This document shows, piece by piece, positions 54,519 through 62,981 of a stretch of 64,000 nt of DNA. How positions within the stretch are numbered: position 1 is the first letter of the stretch; every line of letters starts with the position of its first letter. The translations under genes were made by a program, and so were the position numbers. This DNA comes from WLXB01 sp040221475 (lineage in GTDB: Bacteria > Pseudomonadota > Alphaproteobacteria > Rhodospirillales > Rhodospirillaceae): NCBI GenBank assembly GCA_040221475.1, contig JAVKEJ010000032.1:496001-560000 (forward strand), given 5' to 3'. The notes beneath the pieces are model-generated. The model saw nothing but the letters and a program-made list of their open reading frames with translations. It did no database searches and was not told where the DNA came from.

Positions 54519-55705
54519 TCCGCCCTCACATCTGCATCAGATTCCTTAGAAAGTGCAGAGCCTTTTTTCTGCCGCGCACATTCAGGCGCAATACGCGACA
54601 AAGCCCAAACGGCCATAGCACGCACCAACGGAGACTCGTCGTCACACAGAGGTTCCACACACTTAGTCAGCGAAGCCAAACCACTATTTCCAATCGCAAT
54701 CAACACGTTACGAACAAACCGGTGCCGCCCAATGCGTTTAATCGGAGAGCCAGAGAAAACCTGTCGAAAGGCCGCATCATCCAGCTGCACCAACTCTGCC
54801 AGCCGTGGCGCTTCCAATTCGATCCGAGGGTTAAAAACAGCCGGATCGGCAACTTGGGCAAACTTATTCCACGGACATACAGCGAGACAATCATCACAGC
54901 CATAGATACGGTTGCCCATTAAGGATCTTAATTCCAGATCTATATGGCCTTTGTGTTCAATGGTCAGATAAGAGATGCAGCGGCGCGCATCCAGACGACG
55001 CGCATCGATAAAGGCATGTGTTGGGCAAACATCCAGACATTTTTGACATGATCCACAATGATCTTGCTCTGCGTCATCAACAGGAAGCGCCAGCGTCGTG
55101 AACAACTCACCCAGAAAAATCCAAGACCCATATGCGCGGGACACAACGTTGGTGTGCTTTCCCTGCCAACCCAACCCTGCGGACTCAGCCAGCGGTTTTT
55201 CAAGCACGGGTGCCGTATCCACAAACACCTTCAATTCAGAATCTTGTCTTTGCTCGATCAACCAGCGTGCAAGGGCCTTCAACCGTTTCTTCAAAACATC
55301 ATGATAATCACGACCACGTGCATACACACTGATCGCGCCGCGGTCTGCGCGGTTCAGCAGCTCCAAGGGGTCAGCCTTTGGGCCATAGTTAACAGCGACG
55401 GAGATCACGGAGCGCACCTCTGACCACAAAGACTGAGGTGACTGACGGCGTTGCAATGTCTCTGCCATCCACGCCATATCTCCGTGATAGCCCCCTGCCA
55501 CAAAGTCCGACACGGAGGCCGCAATGTCATCTGATAAGTCCGGAGAGCTGACGCGTACATCATCAAAACCGAGCCGCTTGGCCTCAGTCACCAAAGCGGC
55601 TTTGAGCGCTGTATTTTGATTAGAGGGGTTCGATGTCGCCTCTCGCCCAATCGGCTTTGAAGGCGTCTGCAAATCCGTCGAGGGTGGTGGTGCGGATTGC
55701 GTCAC
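54503..55705 (-). CDS. queG: Epoxyqueuosine reductase QueG
   Basis: QueG converts epoxyqueuosine in tRNA to queuosine using cobalamin and iron-sulfur clusters. The 400-residue frame has the N-terminal cobalamin-binding domain, ferredoxin-like CGSCQKCLDVCP and CDDCLAVCP motifs for two [4Fe-4S] clusters, and a C-terminal HEAT-like region (ESPLVRAMAVWALSRI). The GTG start at 55705 overlaps tgt by 86 bases; a start further in (TTG/GTG at the KAALVTEAK segment) would give the usual length. It forms a queuosine set with tgt and queA. Confidence 0.93.
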   Translation of the reverse strand: MTQSAPPPSTDLQTPSKPIGREATSNPSNQNTALKAALVTEAKRLGFDDVRVSSPDLSDDIAASVSDFVAGGYHGDMAWMAETLQRRQSPQSLWSEVRSVISVAVNYGPKADPLELLNRADRGAISVYARGRDYHDVLKKRLKALARWLIEQRQDSELKVFVDTAPVLEKPLAESAGLGWQGKHTNVVSRAYGSWIFLGELFTTLALPVDDAEQDHCGSCQKCLDVCPTHAFIDARRLDARRCISYLTIEHKGHIDLELRSLMGNRIYGCDDCLAVCPWNKFAQVADPAVFNPRIELEAPRLAELVQLDDAAFRQVFSGSPIKRIGRHRFVRNVLIAIGNSGLASLTKCVEPLCDDESPLVRAMAVWALSRIAPECARQKKGSALSKESDADVRAEWSAV

Positions 55706-56753
55706 GAAGACCTGCCATCAGTTGTTGGTAGAACGCCACATTATGCCAAGTCAGAAGCATCATGCCGAGAATTTCATCGGACTTTATCAGATGATGCAGA
55801 TAAGCGCGGCTGTATTCTTGGCTGGCCGGGCATGCAACGCTCTCATCCAACGGCCTGGGATCGTCTGCATGTCTGGCATTGCGAAGATTAACCGTCCCAT
55901 AGCGCGTAAAGGCCTGCGCCGTGCGACCTGATCGCGTCGGCAAAACACAATCAAACATATCAATGCCGCGTTGAACGGCCCCAATAATATCCAGCGGTTT
56001 GCCAACCCCCATTAGATAGCGGGGCTTATCGGCCGGAAGGTGCGGGGTTGTTGCAGCCGTTACATCGAACATGAGGTCTTGGCCTTCACCCACGGCCAAA
56101 CCGCCAACCGCATAGCCATCGAAACCGATCCCGCCCAGCGCTGCTGCAGACTCCGCGCGGAGATGAGGATAGACGCCGCCTTGAACAATGCCGAACAATG
56201 CATAGCCGGGACGTTCTTGATAGGCGGTCTTACACCGTTCGGCCCAGCGCATCGACAAGGCCATGCTGTCTGCGGCCTGTTTTTCTGTCGCCGGAAAAGG
56301 CGTGCATTCATCAAGCACCATGGTCACGGTTGAGCCCAATTGATGTTGAATTTCCACGGCCCGCTCCGGGGTCAACATATGACGGCTGCCATCAATGTGG
56401 GATTGAAAGGCGACACCCTCTTCCGTCAGCTTGCGCAACTGGGACAACGACATCACTTGATAACCGCCGGAGTCCGTCAAAACCGGGCCTTTCCAGCGCA
56501 TAAAATCGCGCAGACCGCCAAGACGTTCAATGCGCTCAGCACCGGGTCGCAACATCAAATGATAGGTATTGCCCAGAATCATCTGCGCGCCGGTTGATGC
56601 CACAGTTTCAACCGTCATCGCCTTAACCGTCGCCGCGGTTCCAACAGGCATAAAAGCCGGTGTCGCAACCAGCCCATGGGCTGTGGTCAAATGGCCAACG
56701 CGCGCCTGTCCATCTATCGCTTCAACAGTGAGACCAAAAGTCGGAGTGCTCAT
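55620..56753 (-). CDS. tgt: tRNA-guanine transglycosylase (zinc site altered)
   Basis: Tgt exchanges guanine-34 of GUN tRNAs for preQ1. The 377-residue protein has the catalytic blocks TDSGGYQVMSL and GIDMFDCVLPTRSGR. The conserved structural zinc motif (Cys-x-Cys-x2-Cys plus His) reads ESVACPASQEYSRAYLHHL here: the first and third cysteines are Val and Ser, while the central Cys and the later His (TWHN) remain. The DNA at this point reads without ambiguity. Activity is not excluded, since zinc is structural in this family. The start overlaps the queA stop and the gene overlaps queG. Confidence 0.95.
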   Translation of the reverse strand: MSTPTFGLTVEAIDGQARVGHLTTAHGLVATPAFMPVGTAATVKAMTVETVASTGAQMILGNTYHLMLRPGAERIERLGGLRDFMRWKGPVLTDSGGYQVMSLSQLRKLTEEGVAFQSHIDGSRHMLTPERAVEIQHQLGSTVTMVLDECTPFPATEKQAADSMALSMRWAERCKTAYQERPGYALFGIVQGGVYPHLRAESAAALGGIGFDGYAVGGLAVGEGQDLMFDVTAATTPHLPADKPRYLMGVGKPLDIIGAVQRGIDMFDCVLPTRSGRTAQAFTRYGTVNLRNARHADDPRPLDESVACPASQEYSRAYLHHLIKSDEILGMMLLTWHNVAFYQQLMAGLRDAIRTTTLDGFADAFKADWARGDIEPL

Positions 56754-57784
56754 GGCGTCCTCGCACGTTCAAGCAGGCAGGCATCGCCATAGGAGTAAAA
56801 GCGATAATTAGACTCAACCGCGTGGGCATAGGCTGTGCGCATCCGCTCTAACCCGGAAAATGCGGACACCAGCATAAATAAGGTAGATTTGGGTAAATGG
56901 AAATTGGTCAGTAGCGCATCAACCGCCTTGAACCGATAGCCAGGCACGATAAATATATCCGTATCGCCCATAAAAGGATGGATTACGCCGCGCTCATCGC
57001 CTGCGGATTCCAACGTGCGCAAACTGGTGGTTCCGACCGCGACAATGCGACGGCCATCAGTTTTTGCAGCCGTTAATCGGGCCGCAACATCGTCTTTGAG
57101 ACGCGCCCATTCGCTGTGCATAACGTGATCATCTGTGTTCTCGACCTTAACCGGCTGGAAGGTGCCAATGCCGACATGTAAAGTGAGCAACTCCATTTGC
57201 ACGCCCTTGGCAGCTAAGCGCTCCATCAATCGCGGCGTAAAATGGAGCCCTGCTGTTGGTGCCGCAACAGCCCCGTCTTCGTCAGCAAACATGGTCTGAT
57301 AATCCGTTGCATCTTGGGCATCATCATCCCGACCCATATAGGGGGGCAGGGGCAGATGGCCATGCGCCTCTAAAGCCGCGCTTAACGCCTGGCCTGAAAG
57401 ATTAAAGTTAAGTCTCACAGAACCATCATCAGTACGCCCCAAAACAGAGGCCGAGAATGATTTGGCAAAATCGAGGCGGTCTCCCACCTTCAGCTTTTTT
57501 GCGGGCCTGGCCAAGGCCAGCCATTCATTGGCAGAGACAGCACGATGCAGGAGCACCTCAATTGGGGTCGTGCCGCGTGTGCCGTAAAGCCGCGCCGGAA
57601 TTACGCGCGTATCGTTAAAAACGAGGACATCACCCTCATTCAGAAGATCTGGTAGATCAAGTACGCTGAGGTCACAGACACGATCCGGCTTAACATGCAG
57701 CAAGCGGGCCGCATCCCGCGGAACTACAGGTCGCGCTGCGATTCTGTCCGTCGGCAGTTTAAAATCAAAATCGTCGACGCGCAT
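56750..57784 (-). CDS. queA: S-adenosylmethionine:tRNA ribosyltransferase-isomerase QueA
   Basis: QueA transfers the ribosyl group of SAM to preQ1 in tRNA, giving epoxyqueuosine. The 344-residue protein starts MRVDDFDFKLPTDRIAARPV; the open frame extends 33 codons without conserved sequence. FNDTRVIPARLYGTRGTTPIEVL, PTAGLHFTPRLMERL and THSLRT-like TTSLRTLESA blocks are present. Its stop overlaps the tgt ATG by four bases, so queA-tgt-queG are probably one operon. Confidence 0.95.
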   Translation of the reverse strand: MRVDDFDFKLPTDRIAARPVVPRDAARLLHVKPDRVCDLSVLDLPDLLNEGDVLVFNDTRVIPARLYGTRGTTPIEVLLHRAVSANEWLALARPAKKLKVGDRLDFAKSFSASVLGRTDDGSVRLNFNLSGQALSAALEAHGHLPLPPYMGRDDDAQDATDYQTMFADEDGAVAAPTAGLHFTPRLMERLAAKGVQMELLTLHVGIGTFQPVKVENTDDHVMHSEWARLKDDVAARLTAAKTDGRRIVAVGTTSLRTLESAGDERGVIHPFMGDTDIFIVPGYRFKAVDALLTNFHLPKSTLFMLVSAFSGLERMRTAYAHAVESNYRFYSYGDACLLERARTP

Positions 57785-57922
57785 AGAACCCTGTTGATCA
57801 TTAAGCGACATAGGATCGCCATAGTTAGGCTTTACCGGGCGGGTTATAGACTGGACACATGTTGTTTGGAAAGAACGGCTCATAACCGTTAAGATAGATA
57901 AGTTTCTCGGAGAGGTGTTGCC

Positions 57923-58423
57923 TTGGGTTGGCTCTTACAAAAAATCGATATGCTGATTGGCGCAAGTTTAGCGGCTATTGCCGGGATGGGTGCGTCGCAA
58001 ATCCAAGCATTTATCGATCAATATGTGCAACGACTCGGCGGCCACCTTGACGAAGCTAAATTAAACCTGGATCGCATCGAGACCGGTGTCCGCTATCAAA
58101 CCATGAGCGACACCGTCCGCCGGGAACTAGAAACAGATGCCAAGTTGCGCGTTTCAGAGCTTCAGTCTGGCTATGACGCCATCACCACTTCTGACGTGAT
58201 CACCCGTCCATTTACATTCTTCCAACATGCCGATGAGGCCATTATGGCGGGAACTTGGACAGATTTTGTTCCGGCCGTTCCCCTAGATATCAATGCCTTT
58301 GTTTACATCGGGTTAGGTATCGTCTGCACCCTGATCATTTATGAGATCGTGAAATTTCCACTGGTTCTCATCTTTAGCCAACCTCGGAAACGAAAGTTTA
58401 GGAAACGTGGTGCTGCGGTCTAG
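57923..58423 (+). CDS. DUF2937-like membrane protein
   Basis: The 166-residue protein has an N-terminal hydrophobic segment (about 5-25), a helical soluble loop with QAFIDQYVQRLGGHLDEAK, and a second membrane helix (about 125-152) before a basic C-terminus. This two-helix pattern is that of DUF2937, whose function is unknown. The start is TTG, with GAGAGG upstream. It is divergent from queA. Confidence 0.7.
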   Translation: MGWLLQKIDMLIGASLAAIAGMGASQIQAFIDQYVQRLGGHLDEAKLNLDRIETGVRYQTMSDTVRRELETDAKLRVSELQSGYDAITTSDVITRPFTFFQHADEAIMAGTWTDFVPAVPLDINAFVYIGLGIVCTLIIYEIVKFPLVLIFSQPRKRKFRKRGAAV

Positions 58424-58521
58424 CCAAGCGTAACTCTTTTAGACCACACGTCCCCTTCAGCTTTCCGTTCTGACAGTGTATTGCAGGGCCCTCATTTCAT
58501 AACCTGGGATATATACACTTC

Positions 58522-59190
58522 ATGATCGAGCTTCTCACATCGCGTACGCCCAACGGATACAAAGTCTCTGTCGCTCTGGAGGAGCTCAGCGTACCCTATA
58601 CGGTGACACCGATCGCCTTGAAAGAGTCGGTACAGAAAGAACCGTGGTTCTTAGCCCTCAATCCAAATGGCCGCATTCCTGTCATCATTGACCATGATGA
58701 AGAGGACTTCGTCGTGTTTGAGTCGGGCGCGATTCTCATTTACTTGGCCGAGAAAACGGGCCGACTGATGCCGACCGATCAAAAGGGGCGATCCTTAGTG
58801 ATGCAATGGCTCATGTTTCAGATGGGCGGCATTGGCCCGATGATGGGTCAAGCGAATGTGTTCTTCCGCTATTTTCCGGAAAAAATTCAACCCGCTATAG
58901 ACCGCTATCAGAAAGAAGGCCGTCGGCTCATCGGAGTCTTGAACACTCGCCTCGCTGACAATGAGTGGCTTGCGGGCGACTATTCCATTGCCGACATCGC
59001 CAACTGGACCTGGGTGCGCACCCACGAGTGGTCGGGAATCTCAATTGATGGATTAGATCATGTGAAGCGTTGGCACGAAGCAATGGCTGCGCGCCCCGCC
59101 TGTCAGCGCGGTGTGGATGTTCCTGAGCAGCTAGAAGTTCTTGCTGAAGCTGACCTTATCAAGACGGGTCAGGGTATGGTGACAACCTGA
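58522..59190 (+). CDS. Glutathione S-transferase (YghU/YfcG-like)
   Basis: The 222-residue protein has a thioredoxin-like N-terminal domain (SRTPNGYKVSVALEEL, with the LNPNGRIPVI and ESGAILIYLAEKTG glutathione-site motifs) and an all-helical C-terminal domain (YSIADIANWTWV). The TPNGYK region and overall pattern match the Nu-class YfcG/YghU group, which have disulfide reductase activity. It is convergent with the subtilase gene. Confidence 0.9.
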   Translation: MIELLTSRTPNGYKVSVALEELSVPYTVTPIALKESVQKEPWFLALNPNGRIPVIIDHDEEDFVVFESGAILIYLAEKTGRLMPTDQKGRSLVMQWLMFQMGGIGPMMGQANVFFRYFPEKIQPAIDRYQKEGRRLIGVLNTRLADNEWLAGDYSIADIANWTWVRTHEWSGISIDGLDHVKRWHEAMAARPACQRGVDVPEQLEVLAEADLIKTGQGMVTT

Positions 59191-59201
59191 TCACGCTCAT
59201 G

Positions 59202-59216
59202 AGGTGATGAACACCT
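59202..59216. terminator. Small hairpin between convergent GST and subtilase genes
   Basis: AGGTG and CACCT flank ATGAA in the 33-base gap between the two convergent stops. The stem is short and without a clear T-run, so it is a weak terminator at best. Confidence 0.3.
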
Positions 59217-59223
59217 AAAGGAT

Positions 59224-61323
59224 TTAACGGCTGCGGCCCAAAGCGCACTTTGCAGACATATCCGTCAGAACATCAGCAGACATGTTGCGGATGGTATGTT
59301 GTAAGTAGCCGTTAAAACCTTCAGCCAGCTCGACATTAAGATGGACTGGTATAACCCCGAGCGCTTGCGCTGAGTCCAAGCCAGCTAAGATTTCGCCCAT
59401 CGCGGCCTCGTGTGCCGCCCCGGCGTCGATTTGGGGCGCTGCCCAGCGGCCCAACAATTCGCCTGTTGTCGCATTATAAATATCAAGTTCTGGGCGCGCA
59501 TTAAGCGCCCCTGAATTATAGATCCGCACAGATGATTGATACTGAACAATACTTGGGCTGTGCACGTTCAGAAGCGTCCGTTCTCCGCCTCGCACGCCGT
59601 CAGTGCAGCTTGTCATGTTCGATAAAACACCAGCGGCCTGTTGCCACAAAATGTGTTGCATAGATCCTGCAAAACCAGACTCGACAACAAGATTGTAGTA
59701 CGTGCGGTCATCTCGAGCGATGAGCACTTCTGACTCTGCCTCAGACTCAAGGCGGCTAACATTGAACTGAAAAGACGCATGCGCCGGAATATCAGGACTG
59801 GTCCAGCGGCCAAGCTGGGCACCTGTTTCAGCATCGCGCAATGTGACGCGGGCACGTCCGGGCGTTGTGCTTGCGTTGTGTAACCGAACATAAGACTCGC
59901 CGACTGCCGTCGTCCGCGATCCAATGACGTTGTTGAACACTCTTATATTGATCCCCTGCATGTCCAGAATTGCTTGGTTGACCTGAATGCGCGGCAGGCT
60001 GAAGTTTTGTCCTGACCTACTCACGGCTGTGCCCGTCGCCTTTAAGGCGCCATCAATCGCGTCGACGGAGACATTAGAAACTGCAGAGTTGATAAGCGCA
60101 TAGGCACCAGCAACATGCGGTGCCGCCATAGATGTTCCGCTCAAAGACACAAGGCCACCGGAGGCACGAGCGGCCCGAATAGCAACACCAGGCGCCATTA
60201 AATCAACGGAGGGTGTAAAATTAGAGAAGGACGCCACCACTGTATTATCATTTGTTGCACCGACGGCGACTGCCGCAGAAATACACGAGGGCGCACTGAT
60301 CATAGAGTTTGAGCCTTGATTGCCAGCCGACGAGACCGTGGCCACACCTTTTTCGCGCAACATATCAATGACAACTTTACGCGGGTCTGAATCACACGCA
60401 CCTGCAAAAGCGCCACCGCCGAGGCTCAAATTAACGGCGACTATATTATAGGTATCAACATTCTCGTTGACGTAATTGAGCGCATCCAGCACAGCTAGTG
60501 AGTCCGTCAATTCGCACGGCGCGGTATCAGGTGCACATTCACTGCTGCTCGTGACCTCAGAAAAAACATCAATTGGCATCAGTTGCGCGCCGCGGGCAAC
60601 GCCAAAGGTTGTGCCATCGTTGCCCACCGCTATTGAGGCGACATGGGTTCCATGATCACATCGGGACGACCCGAGCGGACAGTTTGACGCCGCGCCGGTA
60701 CCAATTTCTGGTGTGTTACCGGAGGGGCATTGCGTAAACGTGTCGTTGCCAAAGGTTGCAGAGAAGCAGGCATCCCCAACCGACTTTCCGGCCAGCATGG
60801 GATGGCTTGTTGCGATCCCCCCGTCGATCACTGCGACAGTAAATCCTTCGCCTTCGTACCCACGTGCCCAGGCCCCTTGCACATCAATGGAACTGACAGA
60901 AGAGGCCAAAGACTGAGATTCTATGGTGCGTTGCGCTTCCGCCTTACGCTCAACCATCACCGGATACACATCCGCGACCTCTTCCATGGCCAGCAGCGCC
61001 CCTAGACCATCACGATCCACTTGAACACCGACGAAAGGTAGGGATGAAAACCCGCGCTGCACAACAAGTTCACGCTTTGCCAAAGCAGGATCAAAGCGCT
61101 GACGCATTTGCCTCACGCTGCTGCGTTGCTGCACCACACTTTTAGCCTGAGCCCAGTCCGGCTGTTGGCCAGCGGACTTCATGCGCACAATGACGCGCGC
61201 CTGACCCTCAGCTTCCAGCTGTTGAATAATCTGATCCAACTGAGCCTGAGCAGGCTGGGCGATCAAGGTCAGTGCCAGCACAAAACCGACAAAGGTCCTA
61301 GAACCCCAAGCTCCCGAACGCAT
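59224..61323 (-). CDS. Secreted subtilisin-like serine protease (S8)
   Basis: The product starting at 61323 has 699 residues: a signal peptide (RTFVGFVLALTLIAQPAQAQ), an N-terminal propeptide-like segment (about 30-150), and the S8 domain with Asp167 in AVIDGGIA, His224 in DHGTHVASI and Ser398 in SGTSMAAPHVAG. A C-terminal beta-rich region of about 280 residues is unassigned. The frame is open to 61524, with ATGs at 61407 and elsewhere, but only the 61323 start puts a signal peptide at the N-terminus. It should digest proteins outside the cytoplasm. Confidence 0.9.
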   Translation of the reverse strand: MRSGAWGSRTFVGFVLALTLIAQPAQAQLDQIIQQLEAEGQARVIVRMKSAGQQPDWAQAKSVVQQRSSVRQMRQRFDPALAKRELVVQRGFSSLPFVGVQVDRDGLGALLAMEEVADVYPVMVERKAEAQRTIESQSLASSVSSIDVQGAWARGYEGEGFTVAVIDGGIATSHPMLAGKSVGDACFSATFGNDTFTQCPSGNTPEIGTGAASNCPLGSSRCDHGTHVASIAVGNDGTTFGVARGAQLMPIDVFSEVTSSSECAPDTAPCELTDSLAVLDALNYVNENVDTYNIVAVNLSLGGGAFAGACDSDPRKVVIDMLREKGVATVSSAGNQGSNSMISAPSCISAAVAVGATNDNTVVASFSNFTPSVDLMAPGVAIRAARASGGLVSLSGTSMAAPHVAGAYALINSAVSNVSVDAIDGALKATGTAVSRSGQNFSLPRIQVNQAILDMQGINIRVFNNVIGSRTTAVGESYVRLHNASTTPGRARVTLRDAETGAQLGRWTSPDIPAHASFQFNVSRLESEAESEVLIARDDRTYYNLVVESGFAGSMQHILWQQAAGVLSNMTSCTDGVRGGERTLLNVHSPSIVQYQSSVRIYNSGALNARPELDIYNATTGELLGRWAAPQIDAGAAHEAAMGEILAGLDSAQALGVIPVHLNVELAEGFNGYLQHTIRNMSADVLTDMSAKCALGRSR

Positions 61324-61729
61324 TGCTGCATGGTTAAAAAAGCCGCCGGCCACACAACCAAGAAAGCCAATGAGCGGGCTTGTAAATTTTCCAGACTTAA
61401 GATTCATCAGTCGTACACGCCATTTCAATAAAGCGGTAGCGTCCAACGCAAAATAGCGCGATACGAACTTACGTCGCGCGCCAACCTCAGAACTAACGTG
61501 ACCCGGCTCAGTCAACCGGCCCATATGTGATCTTTGTGAATATGACCCAATTACAGGCCCGATGTCCAGCGCTGACCACTGAGCAATACAGATAAATCCT
61601 TATAAAACATAAGCTTAAGACTATTCTTTGTATAACCCTTTTGAGCTTCATATGGTGATAACCGCTGGTTTGGAATGGCTTTTGAGACTCGAGCCCTCAT
61701 TTACAGAGCGTTTGGCGTTGGCCACCGGC
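61324..61729. other. Intergenic stretch upstream of the subtilase
   Basis: About 400 bases separate the chosen subtilase start from the membrane-protein stop. The left 200 bases are still open in the subtilase frame and could extend it. The rest is AT-rich with a small CTTAT-N5-ATAAG inverted repeat near 61600. I see no separate gene, and expect the protease promoter here. Confidence 0.4.
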
Positions 61730-62740
61730 TTAAGGTTTTGAGCGCGAACCGATTTGATCGTAGGGAAAAGCGCCTAAATCAATCGGTCCCAAAACAACCC
61801 AGAAACAGCTGTACATAACCACCGGCAATAGGATCCAAATCCATACCGACTTGATCTGAGGCATCACAAACCTGACCCACATCACCATAGGCAATGTGAG
61901 CATAACCCCTAGAGGAAGAATAGCATTTAACGCGAGTGCTAGAGATAGATCAGTCCCACCATCTCTATCGCCAATTATCATGCTCAGCATTGCCAGACAA
62001 AACACAATGGCGATCACCACCAATCGCCTGACCAACACGGAAGATAAACGCTGTCTCAAAGATTTTGATCCGAGCGCGCTGCAAAAGCTAAACGCCAACC
62101 CGAGCCATAACATGGCGTAGGGTCGCACGACCCCATCCAACAGGACCGGCGCCGACACAAAACCCCAAGCCTTCGGAACGATGTTCTCTCTTCCGGGGAA
62201 AGAATAACTCAGCGCCACTCCAGAAAGGACCACCGCGCCAGCAGCAATCATTAGAAATCGTTTTGGCGGTCGCTCAATAGCAACCAAACACAACAGAGCA
62301 GCGCTCAGATAAAACCCACCGCTCGCCAAGAACGGCAACGCAGCGACAATACCTCCAATCAAGAGCGGCACGAGAAAGCGCGCACCACTTTCAATAACCG
62401 TTGCAAGCCAAACACCCAGCAAAAACAAAAAAACCAGCATCGCAATCGGAACAAAGAGCCCATACACAAAAGCTGTTGCTGGAAACAGAAGAAAACCCAA
62501 TGCGGCTGAAGCTCCGACAACCCCATCGCCTGTCCAGGCCGACAACACTTTGTTGAGTAGAAAAAGACTAAGAGCTGCAGATGTACATGCAATCGTGCGG
62601 CTAAAAACTAGTGCCTCTTTTTCAAGCGGCGGCACGTTGATCGCAAAATAAGAAAGATGCGCCAAAAAAATAACAGAGGCCGCAGCAACAATCACAGCGC
62701 CCACCCTTGCAGCGGGCGGTGTTAATAAATTGCTCTCCAT
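61730..62740 (-). CDS. Hypothetical polytopic membrane protein
   Basis: The 336-residue protein has roughly ten hydrophobic segments and few charged loops, ending with the soluble tail DQIGSRSKP. No family motif is recognised. Its neighbour to the right is a sugar aminotransferase, so it might be part of a surface-glycan locus beginning at the window edge (for example a flippase- or polymerase-type protein), but the sequence does not show this. It is divergent from that gene. Confidence 0.75.
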   Translation of the reverse strand: MESNLLTPPAARVGAVIVAAASVIFLAHLSYFAINVPPLEKEALVFSRTIACTSAALSLFLLNKVLSAWTGDGVVGASAALGFLLFPATAFVYGLFVPIAMLVFLFLLGVWLATVIESGARFLVPLLIGGIVAALPFLASGGFYLSAALLCLVAIERPPKRFLMIAAGAVVLSGVALSYSFPGRENIVPKAWGFVSAPVLLDGVVRPYAMLWLGLAFSFCSALGSKSLRQRLSSVLVRRLVVIAIVFCLAMLSMIIGDRDGGTDLSLALALNAILPLGVMLTLPMVMWVRFVMPQIKSVWIWILLPVVMYSCFWVVLGPIDLGAFPYDQIGSRSKP

Positions 62741-62981
62741 AAATTGACCTTAGACAGTCATGACGCTTTATAGAAGTTCAAAGATCAATCAGAGAAAGTC
62801 CTGATCAGGAAACAGACAATCGCACGCGCCTCTCATCAAGCGCAATTATAGGATTCAGCAATTTCTAAACTGAAATAGTGTAACCGCTCCTAACATCAAT
62901 CCAAATTGGGCGTTATAGTCTAGGCATTCAATCGCAAACGCTGCCACTATTTTATACTTGCTTACGGGATTCCGACAAAAT

